From positions 1,329,001 through 1,393,000 of the forward strand of contig NC_018013.1 in NCBI RefSeq assembly GCF_000265385.1: DNA of 64,000 nucleotides. Direction: 5' to 3'. Positions 34,032-42,768 of this stretch are shown here, piece by piece. This DNA comes from Aequorivita sublithincola DSM 14238. Its GTDB lineage: Bacteria; Bacteroidota; Bacteroidia; Flavobacteriales; Flavobacteriaceae. Every line of letters starts with the position of its first letter. The first letter of the stretch is position 1. The notes below the pieces were generated by a model. The model saw only the letters and a program-made list of their open reading frames with translations. It ran no database searches and had not been told where the DNA came from. The position numbers were made by a program, and so were the translations under genes.

Positions 34032-34256
34032 ATGATTACAATCGCTTCATTAAAAAAAGGGCAACGCGGCATTATCAAGGAGTTTTCGGTAGATGTTGTT
34101 CCTCTAAAACTTTTGGAAATGGGCTGCCTTCCGGGCAATGAGGTTTCCTTGGTGCAAATAGCTCCTTTTAATGATCCTTTGTATCTAAACATCAATGGCA
34201 GTCACCTCGCCATTCGCAAGGAAACGGCTTGCTTGATTGAAATTGAATTGATATAA
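34032..34256 (+). CDS. feoA: Ferrous iron transport protein A
   Basis: 74-residue SH3-like FeoA protein (ITIASLKKGQRGIIKEFSVD, then LLEMGCLPGNEVSLVQIAPF and DPLYLNINGSHLAIRKETA). It works with FeoB in ferrous iron uptake. The ATG at 34032 gives the normal family N-terminus; an in-frame TTG nine codons upstream is rejected. It is 65 bp upstream of feoB in the same direction. Confidence 0.95.
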   Translation: MITIASLKKGQRGIIKEFSVDVVPLKLLEMGCLPGNEVSLVQIAPFNDPLYLNINGSHLAIRKETACLIEIELI

Positions 34257-34321
34257 TTTTAGTATAAAATCCGCTAGTTATTGAGTTCTTCGATGGACTC
34301 AGGATAAACTTAAGCCGAAAT

Positions 34322-36421
34322 ATGGCAAAACACATAAACGTTGCACTTATTGGAAACCCGAATACCGGTAAAACCTCTGTGTTTAACCGTCTTACCGGAC
34401 TAAACCAAAAAGTAGGAAACTACCCTGGAATTACGGTTGAAAAGAAACAAGGCACCTGCAAATTTGGTCGCGCCTGCAAGGTTCATGTGCTGGATTTACC
34501 TGGAACTTATAGTTTGAATGCTTCATCCGTTGACGAAAATGTGGTGATTGAACTTCTTCTCAATAAAAATGATAAAGATTTTCCAGATGTGGCCGTTGTG
34601 GTTGCAGATATTGAAAACTTAAAGCGAAACCTGCTACTTTACACGCAAATTAAGGATTTAGGCATTCCAACAATTCTCGCAATAAATATGTCCGATAGGA
34701 TGAAACGGAAAGCAATTTCGCTAGATGTTCTCTTGCTTGAAGAAAAATTAAAGACCAAGATTGCCCTTATAAGTTCACGAAAAAACTTGGGATTTGACTA
34801 TTTAAAGGAATTGATTGAAGATTATAAACATCTTTCCACAAAACCAAGTTTGAACGCTTCCAGCATTTCTCCAGAATATTTTGATAGATTGCGAAAAGCC
34901 TTCCCAAATCAAGATCTTTACAAGCTTTGGCTCGTAATTACCCAAGACGTAAACTTCGGAAAATTGGATCGAAATGAGTTGAAGGGTGTAGCTTCATTTC
35001 AAACAGAATCTGTTAGTAATTTGAAGCGACTTCAGCAGAAGGAAACAGTGGCGCGTTATCAATTTATAAACGAAACTTTAAAAGGAACGCTTGAAATAGA
35101 TACCGCAAACGCAAAAGATTTAAGAAGTCGTTTAGACCGTGTTTTAACACATAAAGTTTGGGGTTACGTTATTTTCTTTGGAATTCTTCTCTTGATTTTT
35201 CAAGCAATTTTCGATTGGAGCGCATACCCGATGGATTTTATTGATAGCTCGTTCGCTTCTTTAAGTGAATGGACTAAAAACACTTTGCCGCCAGGAGATT
35301 TTTCTAGTTTGATTGCTGAAGGAATTATTCCTGGTCTTGGAGGAATTGTAATTTTTATTCCGCAGATTGCGTTTCTTTTCCTTTTTATTTCAATTTTGGA
35401 AGAAACAGGTTATATGAGTAGGGTTGTCTTTTTGATGGACAAACTTATGCGCCGTTTTGGACTAAGTGGAAAGAGTGTAGTGCCGCTAGTAGCCGGAACA
35501 GCTTGCGCCATTCCCGCAATTATGGCCACTCGAAATATTGAAAACTGGAAGGAACGATTGATTACAATTTTGGTGACTCCTTTTACTACTTGTTCTGCTC
35601 GATTGCCGGTTTATTTAATAATTATTTCGCTGGTAATTCCAGACACTCGTGTTTTAGGAATTTTTAGTTTACAAGGCTTAACCTTAATGTTTATGTACGT
35701 ATTGGGTTTTGGAGCAGCAATTTTTTCGGCTTATATTTTAGACAAAATTTTAAAAATCCGCTCTAAAAGCTTTTTCTTGGTTGAAATGCCAAACTACAAA
35801 CTTCCACTTCCGAAGAATGTGATCATAACTGTAATTGAAAAAACCAAAGCTTTCGTTTTTGGTGCTGGTAAAATAATACTTGCAATCTCAATTATTCTTT
35901 GGGTTTTGGCATCTTATGGTCCGGGCGATTTTAATAATGCGGAAGAAATAATTCAAAAGGAATACGCGTTGCAAAATCTTTCTGAGGAAGATTTCACAAT
36001 GCACGTAGATTCTTATAAACTAGAACATTCATACATTGGTCACGTTGGCCATGCCATTGAACCTGCAGTTAGACCATTAGGTTATGACTGGAAAATTGGA
36101 ATTGCCATCGTAAGTTCTTTTGCTGCTAGAGAAGTATTCGTGGGAACACTTGCCACGATTTACAGCGTTGGGAGCGAAGATGAACAAACCATAAAAAGCC
36201 GAATGGCAGCAGAAATAAACCCAATTTTGGGCGGGCCGTTGTTTAATTTTGCGAGTGGCGTTTCGCTTTTATTGTTTTACGCCTTCGCGATGCAGTGTAT
36301 GAGTACGCTTGCCATCGTAAAAAGAGAAACTAACACTTGGAAATGGCCAATGTGGCAATTAGTAGTAATGACTGCAATAGCCTATGTTTTGGCACTTGCG
36401 GCATACCAATTTTTGAAATAA
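34322..36421 (+). CDS. feoB: Ferrous iron transporter FeoB
   Basis: 699-residue inner-membrane Fe(II) transporter. The N-terminal G domain has the P-loop ALIGNPNTGKTSVFNRLTG, G3 LDLPGTYSLN and G4 AINMSDRMK. A helical regulatory segment follows, then the gate and core membrane domains (GFGAAIFSAYILDK, TPFTTCSARLPVYLIIISLV, AGTACAIPAIMATRNIENWK). The length is normal. It is followed 11 bp later by a small Cys-rich membrane protein, as is common for feo operons. Confidence 0.98.
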   Translation: MAKHINVALIGNPNTGKTSVFNRLTGLNQKVGNYPGITVEKKQGTCKFGRACKVHVLDLPGTYSLNASSVDENVVIELLLNKNDKDFPDVAVVVADIENLKRNLLLYTQIKDLGIPTILAINMSDRMKRKAISLDVLLLEEKLKTKIALISSRKNLGFDYLKELIEDYKHLSTKPSLNASSISPEYFDRLRKAFPNQDLYKLWLVITQDVNFGKLDRNELKGVASFQTESVSNLKRLQQKETVARYQFINETLKGTLEIDTANAKDLRSRLDRVLTHKVWGYVIFFGILLLIFQAIFDWSAYPMDFIDSSFASLSEWTKNTLPPGDFSSLIAEGIIPGLGGIVIFIPQIAFLFLFISILEETGYMSRVVFLMDKLMRRFGLSGKSVVPLVAGTACAIPAIMATRNIENWKERLITILVTPFTTCSARLPVYLIIISLVIPDTRVLGIFSLQGLTLMFMYVLGFGAAIFSAYILDKILKIRSKSFFLVEMPNYKLPLPKNVIITVIEKTKAFVFGAGKIILAISIILWVLASYGPGDFNNAEEIIQKEYALQNLSEEDFTMHVDSYKLEHSYIGHVGHAIEPAVRPLGYDWKIGIAIVSSFAAREVFVGTLATIYSVGSEDEQTIKSRMAAEINPILGGPLFNFASGVSLLLFYAFAMQCMSTLAIVKRETNTWKWPMWQLVVMTAIAYVLALAAYQFLK

Positions 36422-36432
36422 ATAAATTAATT

Positions 36433-36582
36433 ATGCAAACAATATTAGTTTTAATAACATTTGTGCTCGCATTGGTATTTATGATAACAAAATTTGTTTG
36501 GAATCCTTTTGGAGCTGGTAAAAAAGCAAAACAGAACAAGCCTGGAGACCATTCAGATTGTAGCAGTTGTAGTTTTCATTGA
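36433..36582 (+). CDS. FeoB-associated Cys-rich membrane protein, copy 1
   Basis: 49-residue protein with one N-terminal membrane helix (MQTILVLITFVLALVFMITK), a conserved KFVWNPFG segment and a C-terminal SDCSSCSFH. Small Cys-rich partners of this layout accompany FeoB in many bacteria and are proposed to aid iron delivery or FeoB assembly. The ATG at 36433 is 11 bp after the feoB stop. Confidence 0.8.
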   Translation: MQTILVLITFVLALVFMITKFVWNPFGAGKKAKQNKPGDHSDCSSCSFH

Positions 36583-36620
36583 TTATAAACCGTGAAGTGT
36601 TTTGAAACATTCGCGCTATT

Positions 36621-36650
36621 TTTGTTTTGAACGTCTTTTGAGTATCTTTG
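36621..36650 (+). promoter_or_regulatory. Candidate promoter for the second small Cys-rich gene
   Basis: TTTG (36621-36624), an 18-bp spacer, then TATCTTTG (36643-36650). The ATG follows only four bases later at 36655, so the transcript may be leaderless or have a very short leader. Confidence 0.5.
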
Positions 36651-36654
36651 TGCT

Positions 36655-36813
36655 ATGCAAACTATTTTAGTTTTAATAACATTCTCCGTTGCAGCAGGCT
36701 TTTTGCTTAAAAAGTTTGTGTGGAATCCTATTTTTGAAGCGCGCCAAAACTCAAATGGCACGCTAGATGGCGGTAAAACCAAATGTGGCAAAAAAGATTG
36801 TGGTTGCCACTAA
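36655..36813 (+). CDS. FeoB-associated Cys-rich membrane protein, copy 2
   Basis: 52-residue paralogue of the preceding gene. It has the same first ten residues (MQTILVLITF), the same KFVWNP motif after the membrane helix, and a Cys-rich tail (KCGKKDCGCH). It lies 72 bp downstream of copy 1 with an apparent promoter of its own. Its stop is one base from the stop of the convergent gene at 36815. Confidence 0.78.
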   Translation: MQTILVLITFSVAAGFLLKKFVWNPIFEARQNSNGTLDGGKTKCGKKDCGCH

Positions 36814-36814
36814 A

Positions 36815-37231
36815 CTATTTATTTTTCTCTTCGCAAATCAATAATACATAGCCTTTATCTTTACCCGTACTTTCTGAAGTTGGATATGGATTTAAAGCCA
36901 ATCCGTTGATTGAAAATTTTGTAGAACTAAATAAATTCGTGTTTTTTTCTTCGCCTTGCCTTACTTCACCAAAAGTCAAGGTTTTTTCCTCCGTTTTTCC
37001 TTCTGAAGTTATTTCAACTTTCACTCTTGCGCGACCTGCCCAGATACAAGTGACACCTGTAGGACAACGGGAATCTTCCAAAACTTCTAAAAATTTTATG
37101 GAAACTCCTTTAATAACAACGATTTCGCCTTGTGGAACTTTTACACCAATTTTAGGTGTTTCAGCGGAATCATTTTGCCCAAAAGCAAAGGTTGAAAAAA
37201 GAATTATAATTGCTAAAAGTGAATTTTTCAT
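36815..37231 (-). CDS. Secreted protein of unknown function
   Basis: 138-residue exported protein with signal peptide MKNSLLAIIILFSTFAFGQ. It has a compact domain with a conserved-looking core VLEDSRCPTGVTCIWAGRAR, whose two cysteines probably form a disulfide. Similar DSRCP/CxWxG proteins are widespread in Bacteroidota without assigned function. It converges on the Fe-associated small genes. Confidence 0.65.
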   Translation of the reverse strand: MKNSLLAIIILFSTFAFGQNDSAETPKIGVKVPQGEIVVIKGVSIKFLEVLEDSRCPTGVTCIWAGRARVKVEITSEGKTEEKTLTFGEVRQGEEKNTNLFSSTKFSINGLALNPYPTSESTGKDKGYVLLICEEKNK

Positions 37232-37321
37232 AATATTATAGTTTTCAATTTTAAAGATACTATAAAAAATAGTGCCAGAAAAAATGAGGCGATTTAAATA
37301 ATTGTTAAGGCAAAGCGTTTA

Positions 37322-39202
37322 TTAAACTATAAAGACTGGAATATTCACTTTGTGTCGAACGCTATCAACCGTAGTTCCAAACAATAAGTCTTTTAGTCCA
37401 GTATGTCCGTGACCGCCTAGAACCAGCAGGTCAAAATCTGCTGCATTCACAATTTTTGGAATATTCTTTTTAGGCGAGCCAAAGCCTAATTCTATAGAAA
37501 CTTTATAGCCTTTTTCTTGTAGTTTTTCTTTATAAGTATTCAAAAATGCTTCATCACTGGCCGTTTCATAATCGTCAATTTCATCGCCATAAATCATTGC
37601 TCCTGGTGTTTCTACAATATGAATAAGGGTATATTCTGCGTCTTTACCACCAAGTTGAAGTGCGGCGGAAATGCTCTTTTCATCAGAAGTTGAAAAGTCA
37701 ACTGAAACCGCAATATTTTTATAAGTAATTGGACCAATAAGCTCTTCTACTTTTGCATCCAGGATATGTGGCACCATTTTTCGCTTTTCAGATTTTACAT
37801 CTTTTTCAGTCGTTTTAAAGGTTATATAGACTAGTAAAATTGCTGCTCCAATTGCTACTGGGATTACCAAAGTCCAAATGTAAATAGGGTTTTCCGCAGT
37901 GGCAAGCCACCCAATAATTTCATCATAAACGAGTTTTGCGTTTAAAGCTACAATTATTAAAGTAACCAGCCACGAAGCAATACGAAGCGGCCATTTGATG
38001 TGAAAACCATTCATCAGTTTTTTACTACTTACAAAATGGATTAAAGGGATTACTGCAAACCCAAGTTGTAAACTGAGTACAACTTGACTCAAAATCAGCA
38101 ATTTACCAGTTCCGCTTTCGCCAAAATAAATTACAGTGAAAATTGCGGGAATAATAGCCAGCATACGTGTAATTAATCTACGAACCCACGGCTGGATTCG
38201 TAAATTTAAATGACCTTCCATAACAATCTGACCGGCAAGCGTACCTGTTAGTGTGCTACTTTGTCCAGCGGCTATTAATGCAATTGCGAAAAAAGTAGGA
38301 GCCAAGCTAGATCCTAAAAGTGGTTCCAAGAGGGCGTGAGCATCTTGTATTTCGGCAACTTCAAACATTCCATTTTTATGAAAAACGGCTGCTGCTAATA
38401 TTAAAATAGCTGCATTCACAAAAAAGGCGAGATTCAGCGCAATTGCAGAATCTATAAAATTGAACTTCAATGCTTGTTTAATTCCTTTTTTGGTGCGTTC
38501 TATTTTTCGGGATTGCACCAAGGAAGAGTGTAAATAAAGGTTATGCGGCATTACTGTTGCCCCAATGATACCAATTGCAATATAAAGTGCAGCGCTGTTG
38601 GGCATTGAAGGAATAAACCCAGCCATAATATCACCAACGTCTGGTTTGGCCAGAAACATTTCAACAATAAAGGAACCGCCTATAATAAATATCAGTCCGA
38701 TAATAAAAACTTCCATTTTTCGCATTCCTTTGTTTAAGAGAAAAAGAAGCAAAAAAGTGTCCAGCGCAGTAATTGTTACTCCCCATATCATGGGTATTCC
38801 AAAAAGAAGATTTAGACCAATAGCCATACCGATTACTTCGGCTAGATCACAAGCTACAATGGCGATTTCGGCAAGGATATAGAGCACGAAGTTTACAAAA
38901 GGATTATAGGCTTCACGAGAAGCTTGGGCTAAATCACGGCCTCGAACAACGCCTAAACGTGCGCAAAGACTTTGAAGGAGTAGCGCCATAATATTACTCA
39001 TCAACAAAACCCAAATGAGCTGATACCCAAATTGGCTTCCACCAGCAATATCCGTTGCCCAGTTTCCTGGGTCCATATAGCCAACACTAACTAAATAGGC
39101 GGGACCAAGAAAAGCCAGCAACCTTTTCCAAGGGGTTTTTTTGCCTTGGGTTTCAATAGTTTCATGAACCTCTTCAAGTGATTTATGGTTTCTTCTGTCC
39201 AT
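37322..39202 (-). CDS. Nramp divalent metal transporter fused to a universal stress protein domain
   Basis: 626 residues. Residues up to about 475 form an Nramp transporter (helix 1 metal motif YMDPGNWATDIAGG; helix 6 GATVMPHNLYLHSSLVQSRK) that imports Mn2+ or Fe2+ with protons. The remaining 130 or so residues form a UspA domain (KNIAVSVDFSTSDEKSISAA; nucleotide-binding GGHGHTGLKDLLFGTTVD). Nramp-USP fusions occur in Bacteroidota; the USP part probably senses ATP or stress state. It is two bases downstream of a DtxR/MntR-type regulator and co-transcribed with it. Confidence 0.94.
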   Translation of the reverse strand: MDRRNHKSLEEVHETIETQGKKTPWKRLLAFLGPAYLVSVGYMDPGNWATDIAGGSQFGYQLIWVLLMSNIMALLLQSLCARLGVVRGRDLAQASREAYNPFVNFVLYILAEIAIVACDLAEVIGMAIGLNLLFGIPMIWGVTITALDTFLLLFLLNKGMRKMEVFIIGLIFIIGGSFIVEMFLAKPDVGDIMAGFIPSMPNSAALYIAIGIIGATVMPHNLYLHSSLVQSRKIERTKKGIKQALKFNFIDSAIALNLAFFVNAAILILAAAVFHKNGMFEVAEIQDAHALLEPLLGSSLAPTFFAIALIAAGQSSTLTGTLAGQIVMEGHLNLRIQPWVRRLITRMLAIIPAIFTVIYFGESGTGKLLILSQVVLSLQLGFAVIPLIHFVSSKKLMNGFHIKWPLRIASWLVTLIIVALNAKLVYDEIIGWLATAENPIYIWTLVIPVAIGAAILLVYITFKTTEKDVKSEKRKMVPHILDAKVEELIGPITYKNIAVSVDFSTSDEKSISAALQLGGKDAEYTLIHIVETPGAMIYGDEIDDYETASDEAFLNTYKEKLQEKGYKVSIELGFGSPKKNIPKIVNAADFDLLVLGGHGHTGLKDLLFGTTVDSVRHKVNIPVFIV

Positions 39203-39204
39203 GA

Positions 39205-39864
39205 TTATTCTTGAGTTTGCACGAATAAATTTTCGGCTATTTTATGTGAAACAAAGAACTGTTCATTTCCTACTTGAATAATCATAGAGCCATCAAAAAA
39301 TTCTTTCCCTAAAACCCTTATTTTTGTACCGATGCTTATTTTCTTTTTATCTAAATATTGAAGAAATTCGGGACTAGATTCTTTTACACCTACGCAAACT
39401 CCAAGTTCATTTTTCTGGACTTCGGAAAGCAATTTCTTTTCAGTACGCTTTAAAACACCGTGTTTATCTGGTATTGGATCGCCGTGTGGATCAAAGTCTG
39501 GACTGCCCAAAAATTTGTCCAATCTAATTATTAATTCTTCAGATTGAATATGTTCAAGTTGTTCCGCTATTTCGTGAACTTCATCCCAATGAAAATTTAG
39601 TTTTTCTACCAAAAAAACTTCCCATAATCTGTGTTTTCTGATAACGCCAGCCGCAATTTTTCTGCCTGTTTCCGTAAGCTGAGCACCTTTATAGCGTTTA
39701 TAAATTAGCATTTTTTTCTCTGCGAGTTTTTGCACCATATCTGTAACTGAGGATGGTTTGGTCTCCATACTTTCAGCAATTGCATTTGTGCTTATCTCAC
39801 CTTCGCTCTCCAATTCCAAATGAAATATTGCTTTGAGATAGTTTTCTTCAGCAAGGGTCATCAT
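39205..39864 (-). CDS. DtxR/MntR family metal-dependent transcriptional regulator
   Basis: 219 residues. N-terminal winged helix-turn-helix (TLAEENYLKAIFHLELESEG, then KPSSVTDMVQKLAEKKMLIY), a dimerisation/metal-binding domain (IRKHRLWEVFLVEKL; DEVHEIAEQLEHIQSEELI; HGDPIP), and a C-terminal FeoA/SH3-like domain. When loaded with Mn2+ or Fe2+ this family represses metal uptake genes. It probably controls its own operon with the Nramp gene, and the divergent TonB receptor, through the palindrome at 39911. Either of two adjacent ATGs (39864 or 39861) can be the start. Confidence 0.93.
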   Translation of the reverse strand: MMTLAEENYLKAIFHLELESEGEISTNAIAESMETKPSSVTDMVQKLAEKKMLIYKRYKGAQLTETGRKIAAGVIRKHRLWEVFLVEKLNFHWDEVHEIAEQLEHIQSEELIIRLDKFLGSPDFDPHGDPIPDKHGVLKRTEKKLLSEVQKNELGVCVGVKESSPEFLQYLDKKKISIGTKIRVLGKEFFDGSMIIQVGNEQFFVSHKIAENLFVQTQE

Positions 39865-39880
39865 AAAATTTATATTTATG

Positions 39881-39888
39881 CAAAGATA
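39881..39888 (-). promoter_or_regulatory. Candidate -7 box for the DtxR-like regulator operon
   Basis: The minus strand reads TATCTTTG (TAnnTTTG), 16 nt upstream of the regulator ATG. Confidence 0.5.
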
Positions 39889-39910
39889 TATTTTTTAATT
39901 TAAAAACATA

Positions 39911-39930
39911 TTTTTAGTTTTGCCTAAAAA
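39911..39930. promoter_or_regulatory. Candidate DtxR/MntR operator overlapping the TonB receptor -7 box
   Basis: Palindrome TTTTTAG (39911-39917), six bases, CTAAAAA (39924-39930). The inner part TTTAG...CCTAAA resembles DtxR-family boxes. TAGTTTTG at 39915-39922 within it matches TAnnTTTG for the plus-strand receptor gene, so a bound repressor would block that promoter. Confidence 0.5.
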
Positions 39931-39963
39931 TATAATTACTCAAAACTAATAATTTATCTTTTT

Positions 39964-42270
39964 ATGAAATATATGATATACTTTTTTCTATTTTCCGCTA
40001 CAACTGCTTCAGCGCAAATAGACAAAACCCAGATTTCTGGCACCGTAACTACCGAAGGGAAACCAGTTCCCTTTGCCAATGTTTATGTAAAAGGCGGTTC
40101 GCAAGGAGCCAGTGCAGATGGAAAGGGAGAATATGAATTTTCCGTAGATGCTGGGAAGATAACACTTGTGGCGCAATCACAGGGTTATCGTTCCGAAATT
40201 CAAACGATAACTATTAACAATGGCGAATCAAAAATTGTAAATTTCAGTCTTTCTGAAAGCAACGAAGAGCTTGACCAAGTAGTGGTTACAGGAACTAGAA
40301 CCGAAAAAAAACGCACAGATTCTCCCGTAATCGTAAACTTAATAAATAGCAAAACATTGGAACAAGTTGTAGCAACAGATCTTTCTGAAGGACTGCGTTT
40401 TCAGCCCGGTTTGCGTGTGGAAAAAGATTGTCAAACCTGTAATTATACCCAGATTAGAATGAATGGTTTGCAAGGTGGCTATTCCCAAATTTTAATAAAT
40501 GGCCGGCCAATATTCAGTCGGTTAACGGGTTTGTACGGTTTGGAACAAATTCCCGTGAATATGATAGAACGCATTGAAGTGGTTCGCGGCGGTGTTTCAG
40601 CTTTGTACGGATCCAGCGCGATTGGGGGAACGGTAAACGTGATTACAAAAATTCCGAAGCAAAATAATTACAGTGTAAGTTATAATTATGAAAATATTGA
40701 TGGCAGTGCAGATCAAAATCTTTTAAACGGAAATGCGACTGTTGTAAGCAAGGATTATAACGCTGGCGCAAATTTTTTTGTAAGCAATAGAAGAAGGGCG
40801 GCTTATGACGCCAACGGCGATAATTTTTCTGAAATGCCGGAACTTAAGGATAATTCATTTGGCGTAAACGCATTTTATCTTCCCACTGAAAACTCGAAAT
40901 TGGAATTGAGCGTGAGCAGTCTTTACGAATATCGTTTCGGTGGAGAAATTGTTGAAAAACCGGCCTATTTGGCGCAGCAATCTGAAGAGCGAACGCATAA
41001 TGTTTTGATGGGAAGTCTGGATTATCAAATCAATTTCAATGAAGATAAAAGTTCACTTATCCTTTATTATGGCGGTCAGCGAACTGATAGAGATCACTAC
41101 ACGGGAATAATTCCCGATGGTGAAGTTGAGCAACAAGCCTTTTTTGCGGCACCTCCTTATGGCGTTTCTGAAGTTACAACCCATCAAGGCGGAGCGCAAT
41201 TCAACAATAAATTTGATGACTTTTTAGGGGGAAAAACAGTATTGACTGGAGGAGCGGAATATGTTTATGATGACGTTTTTGACGAAATTGAATCGTATAA
41301 TTATTTAACGGATCAAACCACAAAAAATTTAGGTTTGTTTGTGCAGAACGATTGGGACATCACTGAAAGTTTAAATTTTCTTTCAGGTTTCAGGATTGAT
41401 AAACATAACTTGGTGGATCACGCCATCTTCAGTCCGCGGGTTTCAGTGCTATATAAATTGAAGGAAACAACACAATTTAGATTAGGCTGGGGAACTGGTT
41501 TCCGAGCGCCACAGGCTTTTGACACCGATTTGCATATTGCCTTTGCGGCTGGCGGCGTCTCACGGATTTCACTTGCAGATAATTTAATTGAAGAAAAATC
41601 AAACAGTTTTACGGCTTCCGTAAATTATGATAAAGCTTCTGAACATTTCATTTACGGTTACACTTTTGAAGGTTTTTACACGCATCTGAATGATGCATTT
41701 TATTTATTTCCCTTGGGTGAAGATGAGTTTGGCGAACGTTTTGAAAAGCGAAATGGAAGTGGCGCAACGGTAAAAGGAATTACGTTGGAAGCACGTGCAA
41801 ATTTTGATTATTTGGTAGAAATGGAAGCGGGGTACACAATTCAATCCAGCTTGTTTGATGATGCCGTTGAAAATATTGAAGGATTGGCAGCAAATCGCGA
41901 ATTCCTGAGGACGCCTACAATTTATGGTTACGCAACATTAACCTATACCCCCACTAAAAAACTTAGCGCAAGTGCAAATTTAGTTTACACGGGAAGCATG
42001 GATATTGTTCACGTTGCAGGTGAAAATACTGGGCAGGATGTTGATGAATATTATAAAACCTCAAGTTTTACTGAAGTGAGTTTGCGATTAGGTTACACTT
42101 TTAACATTCCAAAAGTAAGCTCCGGAGTTGAACTTTACGGAGGTGTAAAAAATATTACAAACAGTTATCAAAACGATTTTGACTTCGGAAAAAATCGTGA
42201 TAGTAACTACGTCTATGGACCCGGAGCGCCACGAACGGTTTTTGTGGGACTAAAAATTAAATCGCTATAA
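39964..42270 (+). CDS. TonB-dependent outer-membrane receptor
   Basis: 768 residues. Signal peptide MKYMIYFFLFSATTASAQ, a carboxypeptidase-regulatory-like N-terminal domain (GTVTTEGKPVPFANVYVKGG), a TonB box/plug region (DQVVVTGTRTEKKRTDSPV; LQGGYSQILINGRPIFSRL; VVRGGVSALYGSSAIGGTVN) and a 22-strand barrel ending VYGPGAPRTVFVGLKIKSL. The plug contains a CxxC (KDCQTCNYTQ). Divergence from a DtxR/MntR regulator and an Nramp gene suggests manganese, iron or a metal chelate as substrate. A thioredoxin-like gene follows one base after the stop. Confidence 0.93.
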   Translation: MKYMIYFFLFSATTASAQIDKTQISGTVTTEGKPVPFANVYVKGGSQGASADGKGEYEFSVDAGKITLVAQSQGYRSEIQTITINNGESKIVNFSLSESNEELDQVVVTGTRTEKKRTDSPVIVNLINSKTLEQVVATDLSEGLRFQPGLRVEKDCQTCNYTQIRMNGLQGGYSQILINGRPIFSRLTGLYGLEQIPVNMIERIEVVRGGVSALYGSSAIGGTVNVITKIPKQNNYSVSYNYENIDGSADQNLLNGNATVVSKDYNAGANFFVSNRRRAAYDANGDNFSEMPELKDNSFGVNAFYLPTENSKLELSVSSLYEYRFGGEIVEKPAYLAQQSEERTHNVLMGSLDYQINFNEDKSSLILYYGGQRTDRDHYTGIIPDGEVEQQAFFAAPPYGVSEVTTHQGGAQFNNKFDDFLGGKTVLTGGAEYVYDDVFDEIESYNYLTDQTTKNLGLFVQNDWDITESLNFLSGFRIDKHNLVDHAIFSPRVSVLYKLKETTQFRLGWGTGFRAPQAFDTDLHIAFAAGGVSRISLADNLIEEKSNSFTASVNYDKASEHFIYGYTFEGFYTHLNDAFYLFPLGEDEFGERFEKRNGSGATVKGITLEARANFDYLVEMEAGYTIQSSLFDDAVENIEGLAANREFLRTPTIYGYATLTYTPTKKLSASANLVYTGSMDIVHVAGENTGQDVDEYYKTSSFTEVSLRLGYTFNIPKVSSGVELYGGVKNITNSYQNDFDFGKNRDSNYVYGPGAPRTVFVGLKIKSL

Positions 42271-42271
42271 A

Positions 42272-42763
42272 TTGAAGTTAATATTTGTTTTTCATATTTT
42301 GTTTATAGTGTTAGGCAGTGCCGCTTTTTCGCAACAGGAAGAAGCGGTTCACTGGCTTAATTTTGAACAGTTGGAAGACTCACTTCAAACCAATCCTAAA
42401 AAAGTATTTATAGATTTTTATGCTGATTGGTGCGGCCGTTGCTTAAACATGCAAAGGGAAGTTTTTACTGATGAAAAAATAATTAAAATACTGAAAAAGG
42501 AATATTACGCAGTAAAAATGAACGTGGAAAGCACGGATACAATTTACTTTGGAAATGAAATTTTTATTAATGAAAGACGAAACAGAAGAAATCCAATACA
42601 TCAAATCCCATTATTGATGGCGCGTCAAAAAAACAAAACATTTTCCCTACCTGCAATTGTTTTTATGGATGAAAAATTTCAGGCAAAATCGCGCTATTTT
42701 CAATATTTGAATGTGGAGCAACTTAACGAAATTTTGGAAAAAAGTAATTTTGAAAATTTCTGA
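42272..42763 (+). CDS. Secreted thioredoxin-like protein
   Basis: 163-residue exported thioredoxin-fold protein. Signal-like N-terminus KLIFVFHILFIVLGSAAFSQ; redox motif DFYADWCGRCLNMQREVF; and a C-terminal thioredoxin half with SLPAIVFMDEK (cis-Pro). The start is TTG at 42272, one base after the TonB receptor stop. No ATG precedes the signal peptide, so coupled translation from TTG is likely. It may act on the CxxC in the receptor plug (inference). Confidence 0.85.
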   Translation: MKLIFVFHILFIVLGSAAFSQQEEAVHWLNFEQLEDSLQTNPKKVFIDFYADWCGRCLNMQREVFTDEKIIKILKKEYYAVKMNVESTDTIYFGNEIFINERRNRRNPIHQIPLLMARQKNKTFSLPAIVFMDEKFQAKSRYFQYLNVEQLNEILEKSNFENF

Positions 42764-42768
42764 ATAGA

